Of a DNA stretch of 53,819 nucleotides, positions 16,613 to 25,124 are shown one piece after another. A program made the translations under genes and the position numbers. The notes under the pieces were generated by a model. It worked only from the letters and a program-made list of their open reading frames with translations. It ran no database searches and was not told the DNA's origin. Origin of the DNA: Rhodobacter ferrooxidans (GTDB lineage Bacteria; Pseudomonadota; Alphaproteobacteria; Rhodobacterales; Rhodobacteraceae); contig NZ_ACYY01000024.1 in NCBI RefSeq assembly GCF_000176015.1, positions 1-53,819 on the forward strand, read 5' to 3'. How positions within the stretch are numbered: position 1 is the stretch's first letter; every line of letters starts with the position of its first letter.

Positions 16613-18489
16613 AACGGCACCTGCAACTCTTCAAAGTCGTCATGGGGCTTTTTCTGGCCGGTCTTTTCCTGGCAGGCCCCGCCGTGGTTCCGGTGCAGGC
16701 GGGGCCAGTGGCAGAGGTCGAAGTGCAGGCAGCACCTGGCCCGACACCCACCACCTTTGGCTTTGGCGGCGGCGTCTGGCGGGTTCCCAAGGTGGCCAGA
16801 CTGGCGGAACCCTTGCTGACCGCCCTGGGTGAAGGCGGCACCTGGCGCGTTGCACTGGCCTGGGAGGTGCTGGCGGCCGCCGAGCGCCCCGAGGACGTGA
16901 CCCGCCTGCTGCAATCCTATCCGCTGAACGATTTTCTGGAAGCGCGCGCCAGGGCAGGTGGCCAGATCATCGTGACCCTTGACGCCATGCCGCGGTTTCT
17001 TGCCCGGGAAACCGGAACAAAGCCGCTGGCGGACGGGCCACTCTGGGCGCGGTCTGCGACCGATGATCTGGCGGGCTGGGCGGATGTGGCAGAGCGCGTC
17101 GCCCGGCATTTTCATGGACTTGGCATCTCTGCAATCTACGAAGTGTGGAACGAGCCTGACCACGCCTTTCGTGGGTCACTGGACGACTATGTGGCCTTGT
17201 ATCGCGCAACGGCGCTTGGCGTTTTGCGGGCGGACCCGGGTGGGCGGATCGCCGGGCCGGCGCTGTCGGACTGGGGTTCCGTGATCCACGGCGAGCGGTT
17301 CGTGGCAGGTTTTCTGGCCCGCGCCGCCGCAACGCCGCTGCCCGAACTTGGTCTTGATCGCTTGCCGGTGGACGCGGTGACCTATCATGCCTTCAGCCGG
17401 GTGCCGGGGCGGCACCATGCCCGCGTGTTGGCCGAAGCCCGGGGTATGCTGGCGGCGGCCGGATATGGCACGGTGCCGCTGATCTGTTCGGAATGGAACG
17501 TCGCAGCACAGCCGCCTTACCCGGAAGGCGATCTGAACGGCACCTATCCGGGGGCAGCGCATGCTGCGGCAACGATGATTGCCATGGCCGGGGCGGGACT
17601 CGCGGGGCAGGTGTTCCAGATGGCGGTCGATCCGGGCAGCGCGGGGTATTCGGCGGGGGTGCTGACGGCGGCCGGAACGCCACGCCCGGTCTGGCACGCC
17701 TTCGACATGGCTGCCGAGGCCGCCCGTCTTGGCCCGGCGCGCGCCGCCAACAGCAGTGATCCGGTGGTGCAGGTGGCGGCGTTTCACGGCGGCAGTCAGC
17801 TTGCAGTGCTGCTGGCAGTGATGCCGCCCACCGATCTGATGCTTGCCCGCGATGCGATGGAGCCGGTTGCCTTCGACCAGCCGGACGTTTTTTCCGCCAT
17901 CGTCGCAGCGGGGCCTGAATCGCTGGCGGCCTTCATGTTCCGGAATGGCGAGGTGCCGCAAGGGCTGTCACCCGCGGCGGTGGCTGCCCTGAAGGCGGGA
18001 CGCGAGGTGCTGCGTACCGACCAGGCTGCACGCGAACCTTGGCGCAATGGCGGAACGGTGCATCTGGTTTTGCCAGAACCGATGCAACTGGTCAGCCATC
18101 GTGTGCTGGATGCCAGTACTGCCGCCACGCCAGAATCCATCGCCCAGTCCGACCGGGACACCAATACCGCGCTGCGCGACCTGCTGGGCCTGGCCGAACA
18201 TGCACTGCGCGACCAGATGACCACGGCCAACGAGACCAGCCTGCGCCGCTATGGTGACGCATTGGCACAGCGGCTGGATGGCCGGGCCGAGCTTGCCGGC
18301 AACGCAGCACTGGCGCAGATCGACCAGGAATGGGTGGTGCCTGTTCAAACACGGCTGGCCGATCTCCTGGCGGCGCAACGGGCGCGAACGGTGCGTCCGG
18401 TGACCGACGCATCGGACCAGAAAACTCTTGATCTGGCCGTAGAGCCCTATTCCGTCCACCTTTTGCTATTTCAGGCGGCGGCACCATGA
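16609..18489 (+). CDS. Exported glycoside hydrolase, GH39-like (clan A)
   Basis: This 626-residue protein has a signal peptide (basic MKRH, hydrophobic VVMGLFLAGLFLAGPAVV, cut near VQA). A TIM-barrel glycosidase domain follows. YEVWNEPDH gives the likely acid/base Glu182 and LICSEWNVAA the likely nucleophile Glu295; both fit GH39 beta-xylosidase/iduronidase-like enzymes. A long C-terminal part (about 390-626) has no family I recognise and is rich in helix-forming sequence. It sits between the GT2 gene and the polymerase, with ATGA overlaps on both sides. It probably trims or edits the exopolysaccharide in the periplasm, and xylose or uronic acid linkages would fit the UXS gene. That specificity is inference. 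Confidence 0.8.
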   Translation: MKRHLQLFKVVMGLFLAGLFLAGPAVVPVQAGPVAEVEVQAAPGPTPTTFGFGGGVWRVPKVARLAEPLLTALGEGGTWRVALAWEVLAAAERPEDVTRLLQSYPLNDFLEARARAGGQIIVTLDAMPRFLARETGTKPLADGPLWARSATDDLAGWADVAERVARHFHGLGISAIYEVWNEPDHAFRGSLDDYVALYRATALGVLRADPGGRIAGPALSDWGSVIHGERFVAGFLARAAATPLPELGLDRLPVDAVTYHAFSRVPGRHHARVLAEARGMLAAAGYGTVPLICSEWNVAAQPPYPEGDLNGTYPGAAHAAATMIAMAGAGLAGQVFQMAVDPGSAGYSAGVLTAAGTPRPVWHAFDMAAEAARLGPARAANSSDPVVQVAAFHGGSQLAVLLAVMPPTDLMLARDAMEPVAFDQPDVFSAIVAAGPESLAAFMFRNGEVPQGLSPAAVAALKAGREVLRTDQAAREPWRNGGTVHLVLPEPMQLVSHRVLDASTAATPESIAQSDRDTNTALRDLLGLAEHALRDQMTTANETSLRRYGDALAQRLDGRAELAGNAALAQIDQEWVVPVQTRLADLLAAQRARTVRPVTDASDQKTLDLAVEPYSVHLLLFQAAAP

Positions 18490-19892
18490 TGTCCCGCCGG
18501 TGGCATCTGGCGCAACCTGTTCTGCTGGCGCTGGAGGCGGCGGCGGTTGTGATTGTCGATCCTCTGGTATCGCCGCTGTTGCCGCACGCCCTGTGGCGGA
18601 TGACCGGCCTTGTGGCATCGCCGCTGCAATTGACGCCAATCCTGCTGGTGGTTGCGTTGGCCGGGTTGGCACTTGGGCGAGTTTCGCGCCGTTGGCCGGC
18701 TTTTCCACTATCGGCTTGCATTGCCTTGCTGCTGGCCGCGCAGATGAATGGCCTGCGGTCCGGGCCGTTCGACCTGTTCGATCTTGCGCTGGCGGTTGTA
18801 TTTCTTGTCTGGCTGGCGACCCGCGCGCTGGACACAGACCGGCCGATTTTCTTTCCTCCGCTGCTGGTTGCGGCGGGTATGCTGGTGCTGATCGCAATTC
18901 TGCACCTGGCCATCCAGAACCCGGTGCGTTGGTTCATCGGCACGTTCGGAATTGTCCGTGCGGCACTGGTGGCCTTTCTGATGATTGACCTGGTGCGCGA
19001 CCTTGCCACGCTGAACCGCGCGCTGCGGGCGTTTCTGGTTCTGGCTGTGGCCAGCGCCGTGGTCGGAATCGTCCAGTTCATGCTGGCTTATCTTGGCATC
19101 TATGTTTTCACATTGATTTCGCCGCCGGAAACCGCCTTCAAGCCGACGCCCATCGGCTATGTCATGCGGGCATCGGCGCTGTGCATCACCGCACAGCATT
19201 ATTCCTCGTTTCTGGTCTATGCCCTGCCGATCGGGTTGTGGCGACTGGCGGACCGGCGGCGCTGGCGCGACCTGTTGGCTGTGGGGCTGATTTTGACCGG
19301 GATTCTGGTTTCCTGGAACTTCGGCGCGGTGATCGTGGCGATGGTGCTGACGCTGGTCTTTCCCTTCCTGCGCTGGCCGCACCTGTCGCTGCACTTTGCC
19401 TTGGCCATCGTCGCGGTGATGGCCCTGGCGTGGTTCACCGGACTTTGGCAGGTGCTGTACGACCTTTCGTTCGGTGATGCCGGTGTTGCCAAGGGCGTAA
19501 GCCAACGACACACCCTGTTCGGGCTGGGGCTGGAAAAGATTTCCCGCAATCCGCTGGTCGGGACCGGGCCGCAGGGCTTTGCCGCCTACGATGGCAATTT
19601 CTGGGGACGGCCGGTCCACAATGCCTTTGGTCAGGCCGCAACCGAATTGGGTGTGGCGGGCGCGGTGGTGCTTGGCGCCGCCTTTTTCTGGCTGGTCGGG
19701 CGGCTGGCGTCGGCAAGCCTGACCGACGGGGCGCGGCGGGCACCTGCGGCAATCTTGCTGTTGATGGTGCTGGCGGCGCTGCAATTGGCCCAGTCAGAGC
19801 CGAACCTGGACCACGTCAATACCTGGCTTGTCCTTGGGCTTGGCCAGGCCCTGCTGCTGATCCGCCAGCGGGATCCGGACGGTACGTCCTGA
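18486..19892 (+). CDS. Wzy-like polysaccharide polymerase / O-antigen ligase family protein
   Basis: This 468-residue integral membrane protein has about 11 hydrophobic segments. A large loop between about residues 310 and 390 contains the family segment HTLFGLGLEKISRNPLVGTGPQGFAAY and then RPVHNAFGQAATELGVAGAVVL, the G-x-G and H-N landmarks of the O-antigen ligase/polymerase group. It would join flipped repeat units in the periplasm with chain length set by the Wzz-like protein. It is last in the plus-strand operon; a GC-rich hairpin follows. Ligase and polymerase cannot be told apart by motif, but context in a Wzx/Wzz locus favours a polymerase. Confidence 0.85.
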   Translation: MMSRRWHLAQPVLLALEAAAVVIVDPLVSPLLPHALWRMTGLVASPLQLTPILLVVALAGLALGRVSRRWPAFPLSACIALLLAAQMNGLRSGPFDLFDLALAVVFLVWLATRALDTDRPIFFPPLLVAAGMLVLIAILHLAIQNPVRWFIGTFGIVRAALVAFLMIDLVRDLATLNRALRAFLVLAVASAVVGIVQFMLAYLGIYVFTLISPPETAFKPTPIGYVMRASALCITAQHYSSFLVYALPIGLWRLADRRRWRDLLAVGLILTGILVSWNFGAVIVAMVLTLVFPFLRWPHLSLHFALAIVAVMALAWFTGLWQVLYDLSFGDAGVAKGVSQRHTLFGLGLEKISRNPLVGTGPQGFAAYDGNFWGRPVHNAFGQAATELGVAGAVVLGAAFFWLVGRLASASLTDGARRAPAAILLLMVLAALQLAQSEPNLDHVNTWLVLGLGQALLLIRQRDPDGTS

Positions 19893-19906
19893 CACGTCCT
19901 TGCCAG

Positions 19907-19929
19907 CGCAAGCGGCCGCCACGCTTGCG
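19907..19929. terminator. Hairpin between convergent genes
   Basis: A perfect 8-bp stem CGCAAGCG/CGCTTGCG with a 7-base loop lies 14 bases after the polymerase stop and 8 bases from the stop of the convergent small gene. No T-tract follows on either strand, so its role as a two-way terminator is inferred from position. Confidence 0.45.
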
Positions 19930-19937
19930 TCAACCGC

Positions 19938-20216
19938 TTAGGCGAGAACAACGGCAAGGCCGGCAAAAGCCAACCCCAACATCCCGACCCCGGCCCAGAA
20001 CACCAGGGATTCGACTGCGGCCCGGCGGGCACCTGCGCGCCTTTCCTGCCAAGCCGGCGCATATTCGGCCGGCGCATACCAATCTGCTTCCAGCATCGAC
20101 TCGCCAAGTGGCAGCCGCTCTTCCGCCTCGCGCAACAGGGCTTGGGCGACAATGCCATCCAGTTCGGCCATTGGCCCCGAGGCGCGACGACTGACAAAAG
20201 AGACCGGTTCAATCAT
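19938..20216 (-). CDS. Small tail-anchored membrane protein, unknown function
   Basis: This 92-residue protein matches no family I recognise. It has a charged N-terminal part (an acidic/amphipathic stretch around 17-60) and one C-terminal membrane segment, about 68-91 (ESLVFWAGVGMLGLAFAGLAVVLA), so it should be anchored with the bulk in the cytoplasm. GGGA lies 9 bases before the ATG. It is third in the operon after the Wzz-like gene and another small membrane protein, with a 6-base gap. It may be an accessory factor of the polysaccharide co-polymerase; this rests on context only. Confidence 0.55.
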   Translation of the reverse strand: MIEPVSFVSRRASGPMAELDGIVAQALLREAEERLPLGESMLEADWYAPAEYAPAWQERRAGARRAAVESLVFWAGVGMLGLAFAGLAVVLA

Positions 20217-20222
20217 CGCGGT

Positions 20223-20450
20223 TCATCCCAAGGAAAAATGAAACACAAGGTTCAGCACCACAAACACCGCCAGTATGGAAAAGCCCGCCAACAGCAGCCC
20301 AAGTGCCGCAGTGGCGGCAAAGCGCACGATCAGGATCGGGCGGCGGGCGGGATCGTCGGCGTTGATGGCATCAGCGATGAGCAGCCGCCCGTCGGCAATC
20401 GACCGTCGCAATCGCTTTTCGAACTTCGGTGAAGACGCGGGCAGGATCAA
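20223..20450 (-). CDS. Small membrane protein coupled to the Wzz-like gene
   Basis: This 75-residue protein has a short soluble head (about 1-38) and a long hydrophobic tail, about 40-74, enough for one long or two short membrane helices. The start is a TTG in a TTGA overlap with the Wzz stop, with GGGGG about 7 bases ahead. No known family is evident. It is translated together with the co-polymerase and precedes a second small membrane protein, so the three may form one complex. No function is claimed. Confidence 0.55.
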   Translation of the reverse strand: MILPASSPKFEKRLRRSIADGRLLIADAINADDPARRPILIVRFAATAALGLLLAGFSILAVFVVLNLVFHFSLG

Positions 20451-21856
20451 GATGCGGCCCCCCGTGACACTTCGGCAAGGCGTTGCAGATGCGCAAGTTC
20501 GGTGCCGGTAAAGCGCGGCGGCCGCAGTGCCTCGGACAGCAATTTCTGCCGGGCCCGCGCCGCATGACCGATGAACAGCGCATAGTAAAAGCCCGCGACG
20601 GCCCCGGCCAGCACCGCCACAATGCCATTCAGCAGCGGAATTGGAAATGCCGGGCGGGTTGGCACCGAGGCCTCTTCCACCACCACCATCGGCACCTCGG
20701 CGTTCTCGGCCTGCAACCGCGCCGAAGCAAGGTTGATGCGGGCATCAGAGACTTGCGCCGCGACTTCCGCCTTTTTCGCTGCCAACTGCTCGGCCTCGCT
20801 CAGAAAGGCGATCGCAGCATCAAGGTCGGCTTTCGCGGCCGCCAGTTGCGCTTCTGCGGTTTGCCGCGACGCGGTGACAGCCGCTTCTTCGGCCTTTGCG
20901 GTGGCGATCTGCCCGCGTAGCAGTTCGTAATTGCTGCCGGTTGATTTGATCACTGCCGCCGCCATGCGCGCACGTTCGCCTTCGATGGCAGTTTCGGTGG
21001 CGGCGATCTGTTCTTCCACGGCACCGCGCCGGGGCGATTGCGGGCCATCGCGTGCGGCGGCAAGTTCGACGTGCAGCGTCAGCAACTGTTCCACCATCAG
21101 GTCAAGGACTGGCGTGGTCAACACGGTCTCGCCCGCAGCATAAGTGCGCCGTTCGGTTTCAAGTTCAGCTTCAAGCCCGACCCGCCGCGCCAGGGCCGCA
21201 GCGAGCGAGCCGTCAATCTCTTGCAGGCGCCGTTCGGTTGTGGCGCGACGGTCGGACAGCCGTGCAATCAGCGCTTCGTCAAGCGTGGCCCCGAACCGGC
21301 GGCGATGAACTTCCGACTGCGCCTCCAGGCCGATCAGTTGGTTTTCAAGATCGGCGATATGCGCGCTCAGGGTCTGCGCCAATTGCTGTGCCCGCTGCCG
21401 CATCGAGGCGCGGTGAAACTCGGCATAAAGCGCTGGCGCGCGGTTGGCCATTCGGCTGGTCAGCCCGGCATCCTCTGACCGCACGAACAGATCGACCATG
21501 AATTCGCCGCTTACGGTGACATCGACGCGTTTGCGCACAAGGGCCACCGGCAGTCCGAACTCTTTGGCCATGGCGGTCATGAAGGCGCTGCCGCGCAGAA
21601 TTCCCACATTCAGCGCTGCGGTTTTCTCATCTGGTGTCGGAAACAGCGGTTCGGGTGGCGTCTCGGGTCCACCCAGATAGCGCGGGCTCTCGGCGTTTGA
21701 CGCAAGGTAGAAGGTGGTCTTGGCCTCGTAGATCGGCGTGATCGCCATGCTGATCACAAAGGCGAAAAAACCGGCAAAGGCAGCAGTTGCAACGATCACC
21801 CACCGCTGAGCGCGAATGTCATTCCAATGGCCCTGAAGCGGCACCTCTGAGGTCAA
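20447..21856 (-). CDS. Polysaccharide co-polymerase (Wzz/GumC-like, without kinase domain)
   Basis: This inner-membrane protein of about 469 residues should set exopolysaccharide chain length. It has a membrane helix near the N-terminus (WVIVATAAFAGFFAFVISMAI), a Wzz-type periplasmic domain, and a very long coiled coil rich in Ala/Glu/Gln/Arg. A second membrane helix follows (PLLNGIVAVLAGAVAGFYYALFI), preceded by the proline-rich VPTRPAFPIPLLN typical of the family. There is no Walker motif or tyrosine cluster, so it lacks the BY-kinase domain of Wzc/ExoP. I chose the TTG at 21856, with GGAG about 9 bases upstream; the frame is open back to 22006 but that extension looks non-coding. It is divergent from the ExoF-like exporter. 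Confidence 0.8.
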   Translation of the reverse strand: MTSEVPLQGHWNDIRAQRWVIVATAAFAGFFAFVISMAITPIYEAKTTFYLASNAESPRYLGGPETPPEPLFPTPDEKTAALNVGILRGSAFMTAMAKEFGLPVALVRKRVDVTVSGEFMVDLFVRSEDAGLTSRMANRAPALYAEFHRASMRQRAQQLAQTLSAHIADLENQLIGLEAQSEVHRRRFGATLDEALIARLSDRRATTERRLQEIDGSLAAALARRVGLEAELETERRTYAAGETVLTTPVLDLMVEQLLTLHVELAAARDGPQSPRRGAVEEQIAATETAIEGERARMAAAVIKSTGSNYELLRGQIATAKAEEAAVTASRQTAEAQLAAAKADLDAAIAFLSEAEQLAAKKAEVAAQVSDARINLASARLQAENAEVPMVVVEEASVPTRPAFPIPLLNGIVAVLAGAVAGFYYALFIGHAARARQKLLSEALRPPRFTGTELAHLQRLAEVSRGAAS

Positions 21857-21977
21857 TTCGGAAAACTCCGTCTCACCTGCGCATGAAATGGACGAAAGAC
21901 TGCAATGACAACTTTCCTGAGTCCTAACAAATCCTTGTCGATCCGCATAGCCGATTTGTTGAATCCACGGCAGGGCA

Positions 21978-22006
21978 TTGATCGGATTGCGGGCGGCATG
22001 TAGCAT
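21978..22006 (+). promoter_or_regulatory. Possible promoter of the ExoF-like exporter gene
   Basis: TTGATC at 21978-21983 and TAGCAT at 22001-22006 are separated by 17 bases. Each matches four of six consensus positions. Transcription would begin near 22013, about 64 bases before the ATG. This is a modest match in a 220-base divergent region that must also hold the promoter of the Wzz-like operon. Confidence 0.35.
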
Positions 22007-22076
22007 CCTGCCATTGCCCCTGTTTGCCGCGCCACATTTTCCGCCTTGGTTGCACCGGATTTTCGAGGAGCCTGCG

Positions 22077-23315
22077 ATGGTTCGCGTTCTTCCCTTTTTG
22101 GTCCTGATCCTGGTATCGCCCTTGCCGGTTGTGGCGCAGGCCGTGCCGTTTCAGCCGGGCGAGGTGTTAAGCGTCGAAGTCTATGGTCAGCCCGATCTTT
22201 CGGGCGAACGCCAGATCGACGAGACCGGTCGTATCGCCTTGCCCTTCGTGGGGCGGATCGACGCGGCGGGAACAGAGCCCGAAGCGCTGGAAAGCCGGAT
22301 CACGGCACGTCTGGCCGAAGCCGGTTTTGAGGATGGCGCCATCGTCACGGTGACCGCTGTGCGGCGGCTGGACGTCTATGTCGATGGCGCGGTCGGATCG
22401 CCGGGTGCACAAGTCTGGCGCCCCGGGCTTACCATCGACCAACTGCTTGCCTTGGCGGGCGGGCGGATTCTGTTGACCACCGAAGAGCTTGGCCCCGCCC
22501 TGCAAGCGCTGCGGTCGGTTGAATATGCCTCGGGGCTGGAACAGCGCTTGCGCACATTGCAACTGGTGCAAGCGCGGCTGAATGCCGAAAACAGTTTTAT
22601 CGACCAGGTTTTTTCCAACAAGGCTGACGGCAAGGTGGCCGTCGAAAGCCTGCTGGTGCTGCCCGATGCCGTGGTGCGCGATCCGCTGCTGGCGGATCTG
22701 ATGACCACCGAGCGGCAGATTCTGGCAGATTGGGCCGAGCGCAGCCAATCGGCACATGCCGCGTTGCTGGCGCAGATCGAGATTCAGCAAGACCGCCGCA
22801 AGGCTCTGGAGTCGCGCGCCACCTCGCTGGACGAAGTGCTGGCGCTGGTGCGGGAAAGGCTGGATGCGGTCAGGACGCTGGGCGACAAGGGTCTGGCGTC
22901 ACGCGACGATGTTGTCACGGTCACGCAGGCCTATGCCAATACCGTGGCCGAACAGTTGAACGTTGCGTCGGCGCTGGCTGAAACCCGGTCGCGGTTGCAG
23001 GAGCTGGAACAGTCGCTTTCCCGGTTTGGCGCCGATCTTGCCAGTGGCGTCGATGAAGAATTGCGCGCAGCGCAAGCTGAACTGGCGGACGTGGCGTCGC
23101 GGCTGGATCCGGCATTGCGGGCGGCGGCGCTTTCCAAGGGATATGAAGGTGCCGGTATCGCCCGCGCCGGAACCGTCGAAAGTGGCGGCAGCCAGCCTGA
23201 AACCCTGCTGGTGCTGCGCGGGTCCGGCAGCGGGCAGCGCCAGATCCTTGCCATACCCGGTTTTGTGCTGATGCCGGGCGATACGGTTATCGTGCCATTT
23301 GCACCGCAAGGTTGA
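22077..23315 (+). CDS. Polysaccharide export protein, ExoF-like (Poly_export/SLBB plus coiled coil)
   Basis: This 412-residue exported protein has a signal peptide cut near VVAQA; there is no lipobox cysteine, unlike Wza. A Poly_export domain follows (about 24-105: FQPGEVLSVEVYGQPDLSGERQIDETGRIALPFVGRI), then an SLBB-like strand set (VYVDGAVGSPGAQVWRPGLTIDQLLALAGG). A long helical region (about 150-370) leads to a C-terminal beta segment ending VLMPGDTVIVPF. This layout and length match rhizobial ExoF. It should link the co-polymerase to outer-membrane export. GAGGAG stands 6 bases before the ATG. It is a single-gene unit followed by a strong hairpin. Confidence 0.85.
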   Translation: MVRVLPFLVLILVSPLPVVAQAVPFQPGEVLSVEVYGQPDLSGERQIDETGRIALPFVGRIDAAGTEPEALESRITARLAEAGFEDGAIVTVTAVRRLDVYVDGAVGSPGAQVWRPGLTIDQLLALAGGRILLTTEELGPALQALRSVEYASGLEQRLRTLQLVQARLNAENSFIDQVFSNKADGKVAVESLLVLPDAVVRDPLLADLMTTERQILADWAERSQSAHAALLAQIEIQQDRRKALESRATSLDEVLALVRERLDAVRTLGDKGLASRDDVVTVTQAYANTVAEQLNVASALAETRSRLQELEQSLSRFGADLASGVDEELRAAQAELADVASRLDPALRAAALSKGYEGAGIARAGTVESGGSQPETLLVLRGSGSGQRQILAIPGFVLMPGDTVIVPFAPQG

Positions 23316-23390
23316 CCTCTGCCGGGTCATGCAGCCTTGCCGATACGCGCGGGTCTGATCGCTTGGGCCGAAGTGGACAGGCAGGGGCGT

Positions 23391-23424
23391 GACCAAAGCC
23401 AACCCGCAAAGGTTGGCTTTGGTC
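23391..23424. terminator. Strong bidirectional hairpin terminator
   Basis: The arms GACCAAAGCCAACC and GGTTGGCTTTGGTC form a perfect 14-bp stem closed by the six-base loop CGCAAA. It lies between the convergent ExoF-like and LsrF-like genes. It is the best hairpin in the window and marks the end of the polysaccharide locus. Confidence 0.75.
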
Positions 23425-23430
23425 GGCCAT

Positions 23431-23445
23431 TGCCCCGCCGGGGCA
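23431..23445. terminator. Second short hairpin before the LsrF-like gene's 3' end
   Basis: TGCCCC and GGGGCA form a 6-bp GC-rich stem with a three-base loop, six bases after the longer hairpin and five bases from the stop of the minus-strand gene. It may act with the neighbouring hairpin in termination of leftward transcription. Confidence 0.4.
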
Positions 23446-23450
23446 TCCGG

Positions 23451-24344
23451 TCAGGCCTTGGCGGCGTTTTCCGCTTTCAGGTCGTTGTAGTAAGCGAAAG
23501 CCTGCGCCGGTGTTTCCAGGTCGTGCACCACGCGCGCCACGGCCTTGATCATCGCCACCGGGTCTTCTGCCTGAAAGATGTTGCGGCCCATGTCCACCCC
23601 CGCTGCCCCCTGGTCGATGGCCTTCCAGGCCATGTCCAGCGCCTCCAGTTCGGGCAGCTTCTTGCCACCGGCGATGACGATCGGCACCGGGCAACCGGCG
23701 GTCACCCGCTCGAACCCGGTATCGGTGTAGTAGCTTTTCACATATTGCGCGCCGATTTCGGCGGCAATCCGCGTGGCCAGCCCGAAGTAGCGGGCATCGC
23801 GGACCATGTCCTTGCCGACACCGGTCACCGCCAGTGTCGGGATGCCGTAGCGCAGGCCGGAATCAAGCAGCTTGATCACGTTCGAAATGGATTTGTGTTC
23901 ATATTCCGAGCCGATATAGACCTGCGCCGCCATCGCCGCGGCATCCAGCCGGATCGCGTCGTCGATATCCACCGCAACGGTCTCATTGGAAAGCTCGGTC
24001 AGGATCGAATTGCCGCCCGAGCATCGCAGCACCACCGGCTTGGTGATCGAGGGCGGAATACAGGCGCGCAAGCCGCCACGGGTGCACATCAGCACATCGG
24101 CATGTTCGGCCAGCGGCACGATGGACAGGTCGATGCGCTCCAGCCCGGTGGTCGGGCCCTGAAAGTAGCCATGGTCGAAGGCCAGCATCACGGTGCGGCC
24201 CGACTTCGGGTTGAAGATGCGGCTGAGGCGGTTCTTCATGCCCCAGTCGTAATGCGCCGCCCCCTTGACGTGAAAGCTGCCCATGTCGGGCGGCGTGCCG
24301 ATGCCGAAATCCTTGCCGTCCTTGATGTCGTCCAGATCTGCCAT
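23451..24344 (-). CDS. lsrF: LsrF-type aldolase-fold thiolase (3-hydroxy-2,4-pentadione 5-phosphate thiolase)
   Basis: This 297-residue protein is close to enterobacterial LsrF along its whole length. Shared blocks include [71 protein letters not shown] and [15 protein letters not shown] with the Schiff-base lysine, then GASVDMGRN-like [12 protein letters not shown]. In E. coli, LsrF acts last in AI-2 breakdown, giving DHAP and acetyl-CoA from the phosphorylated product. The start MADLDD was chosen by alignment and an AAGG site. No lsrK, lsrR, lsrG or lsrACDB is nearby, so the gene is an orphan. It may work on a related phospho-diketone. It lies 144 bases downstream of the YnjD-like gene. Confidence 0.85.
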   Translation of the reverse strand: MADLDDIKDGKDFGIGTPPDMGSFHVKGAAHYDWGMKNRLSRIFNPKSGRTVMLAFDHGYFQGPTTGLERIDLSIVPLAEHADVLMCTRGGLRACIPPSITKPVVLRCSGGNSILTELSNETVAVDIDDAIRLDAAAMAAQVYIGSEYEHKSISNVIKLLDSGLRYGIPTLAVTGVGKDMVRDARYFGLATRIAAEIGAQYVKSYYTDTGFERVTAGCPVPIVIAGGKKLPELEALDMAWKAIDQGAAGVDMGRNIFQAEDPVAMIKAVARVVHDLETPAQAFAYYNDLKAENAAKA

Positions 24345-24488
24345 GTCCTGTGCCCTTGCGCCGATGTGTCCTTGTGCCGCCCGCCGAAAGCAGACCCCGT
24401 GCAAGTCATTGACGGCACGAGCCTGCGGGCGGGTTCAGCCGGAGTCGTGGGCAAAGAAGGCGAAGATGTCAATGTGCTCGGCGCAAGG

Positions 24489-25124
24489 TCAGCCCAGCGC
24501 CACCACAGCACCACCCGCCGCGGCGGCATCGTCGGGATCATGCGTGACCATCAGCGCGGGGATGGCACGGGCCTTGACGTGATCAAGGGTGAAGCGGCGA
24601 ATCTCGGCCTTCAGCCCCGCATCCAGATTGGCAAAGGGTTCGTCCAACAGCAACGCCGCCGGTTCCGCCAGCAAAGTGCGCATCAGCGCGGCGCGGGCGC
24701 GCTGACCGCCCGACAGGGTGGCGGGATCGCGGTCGTGCATCCCGGCCAAACCCGCCTGATCCAGCGCCGCCTCGACCGCGGCCCGCCGCAGCTTGCGACC
24801 GCGCAAGGCGGCAGGCAGTCCAAAGGCCAGATTGTCACCCACCGACAGATGCGGAAACAGCAACGCCTCCTGAAACACCAGCCCGATCCGTCGCGCTTCG
24901 GCGGGCAGACGGGAGACGTCGTGGCCGGACAGCAAAACCTGGCCCGACAGCCGGAAGCCATGCGCCAGATGCCCGCCGATGGCGTCCAGCAATGTCGATT
25001 TGCCCACGCCCGACGGCCCCATCACCGTGACCACCGCGCCTGCCGGAATGTGCAGGGTCAGCGGCGCGAACAGGGCGGTGCCTGTGGCGGAATGGATGCA
25101 GAGGGCGTGCAGATCAAGGCTCAT
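24489..25124 (-). CDS. ynjD: ABC transporter ATPase, YnjD-like
   Basis: This 211-residue ATP-binding subunit of an importer shows Walker A GPSGVGKST near residue 38, Q-loop VFQEALLFPHLSV, signature LSGGQRAR, Walker B ALLLDEPFANLD and the switch THD. The short length, with no C-terminal regulatory domain, matches E. coli YnjD and thiamine-type ThiQ. A far longer in-frame reading runs through the permease gene on the same strand, but the ATG overlapping the permease stop (ATGA) is the real start. It is last gene of a ynjF-ynjB-ynjC-ynjD order. The imported substrate is unknown here and, to my knowledge, in E. coli. Confidence 0.87.
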   Translation of the reverse strand: MSLDLHALCIHSATGTALFAPLTLHIPAGAVVTVMGPSGVGKSTLLDAIGGHLAHGFRLSGQVLLSGHDVSRLPAEARRIGLVFQEALLFPHLSVGDNLAFGLPAALRGRKLRRAAVEAALDQAGLAGMHDRDPATLSGGQRARAALMRTLLAEPAALLLDEPFANLDAGLKAEIRRFTLDHVKARAIPALMVTHDPDDAAAAGGAVVALG

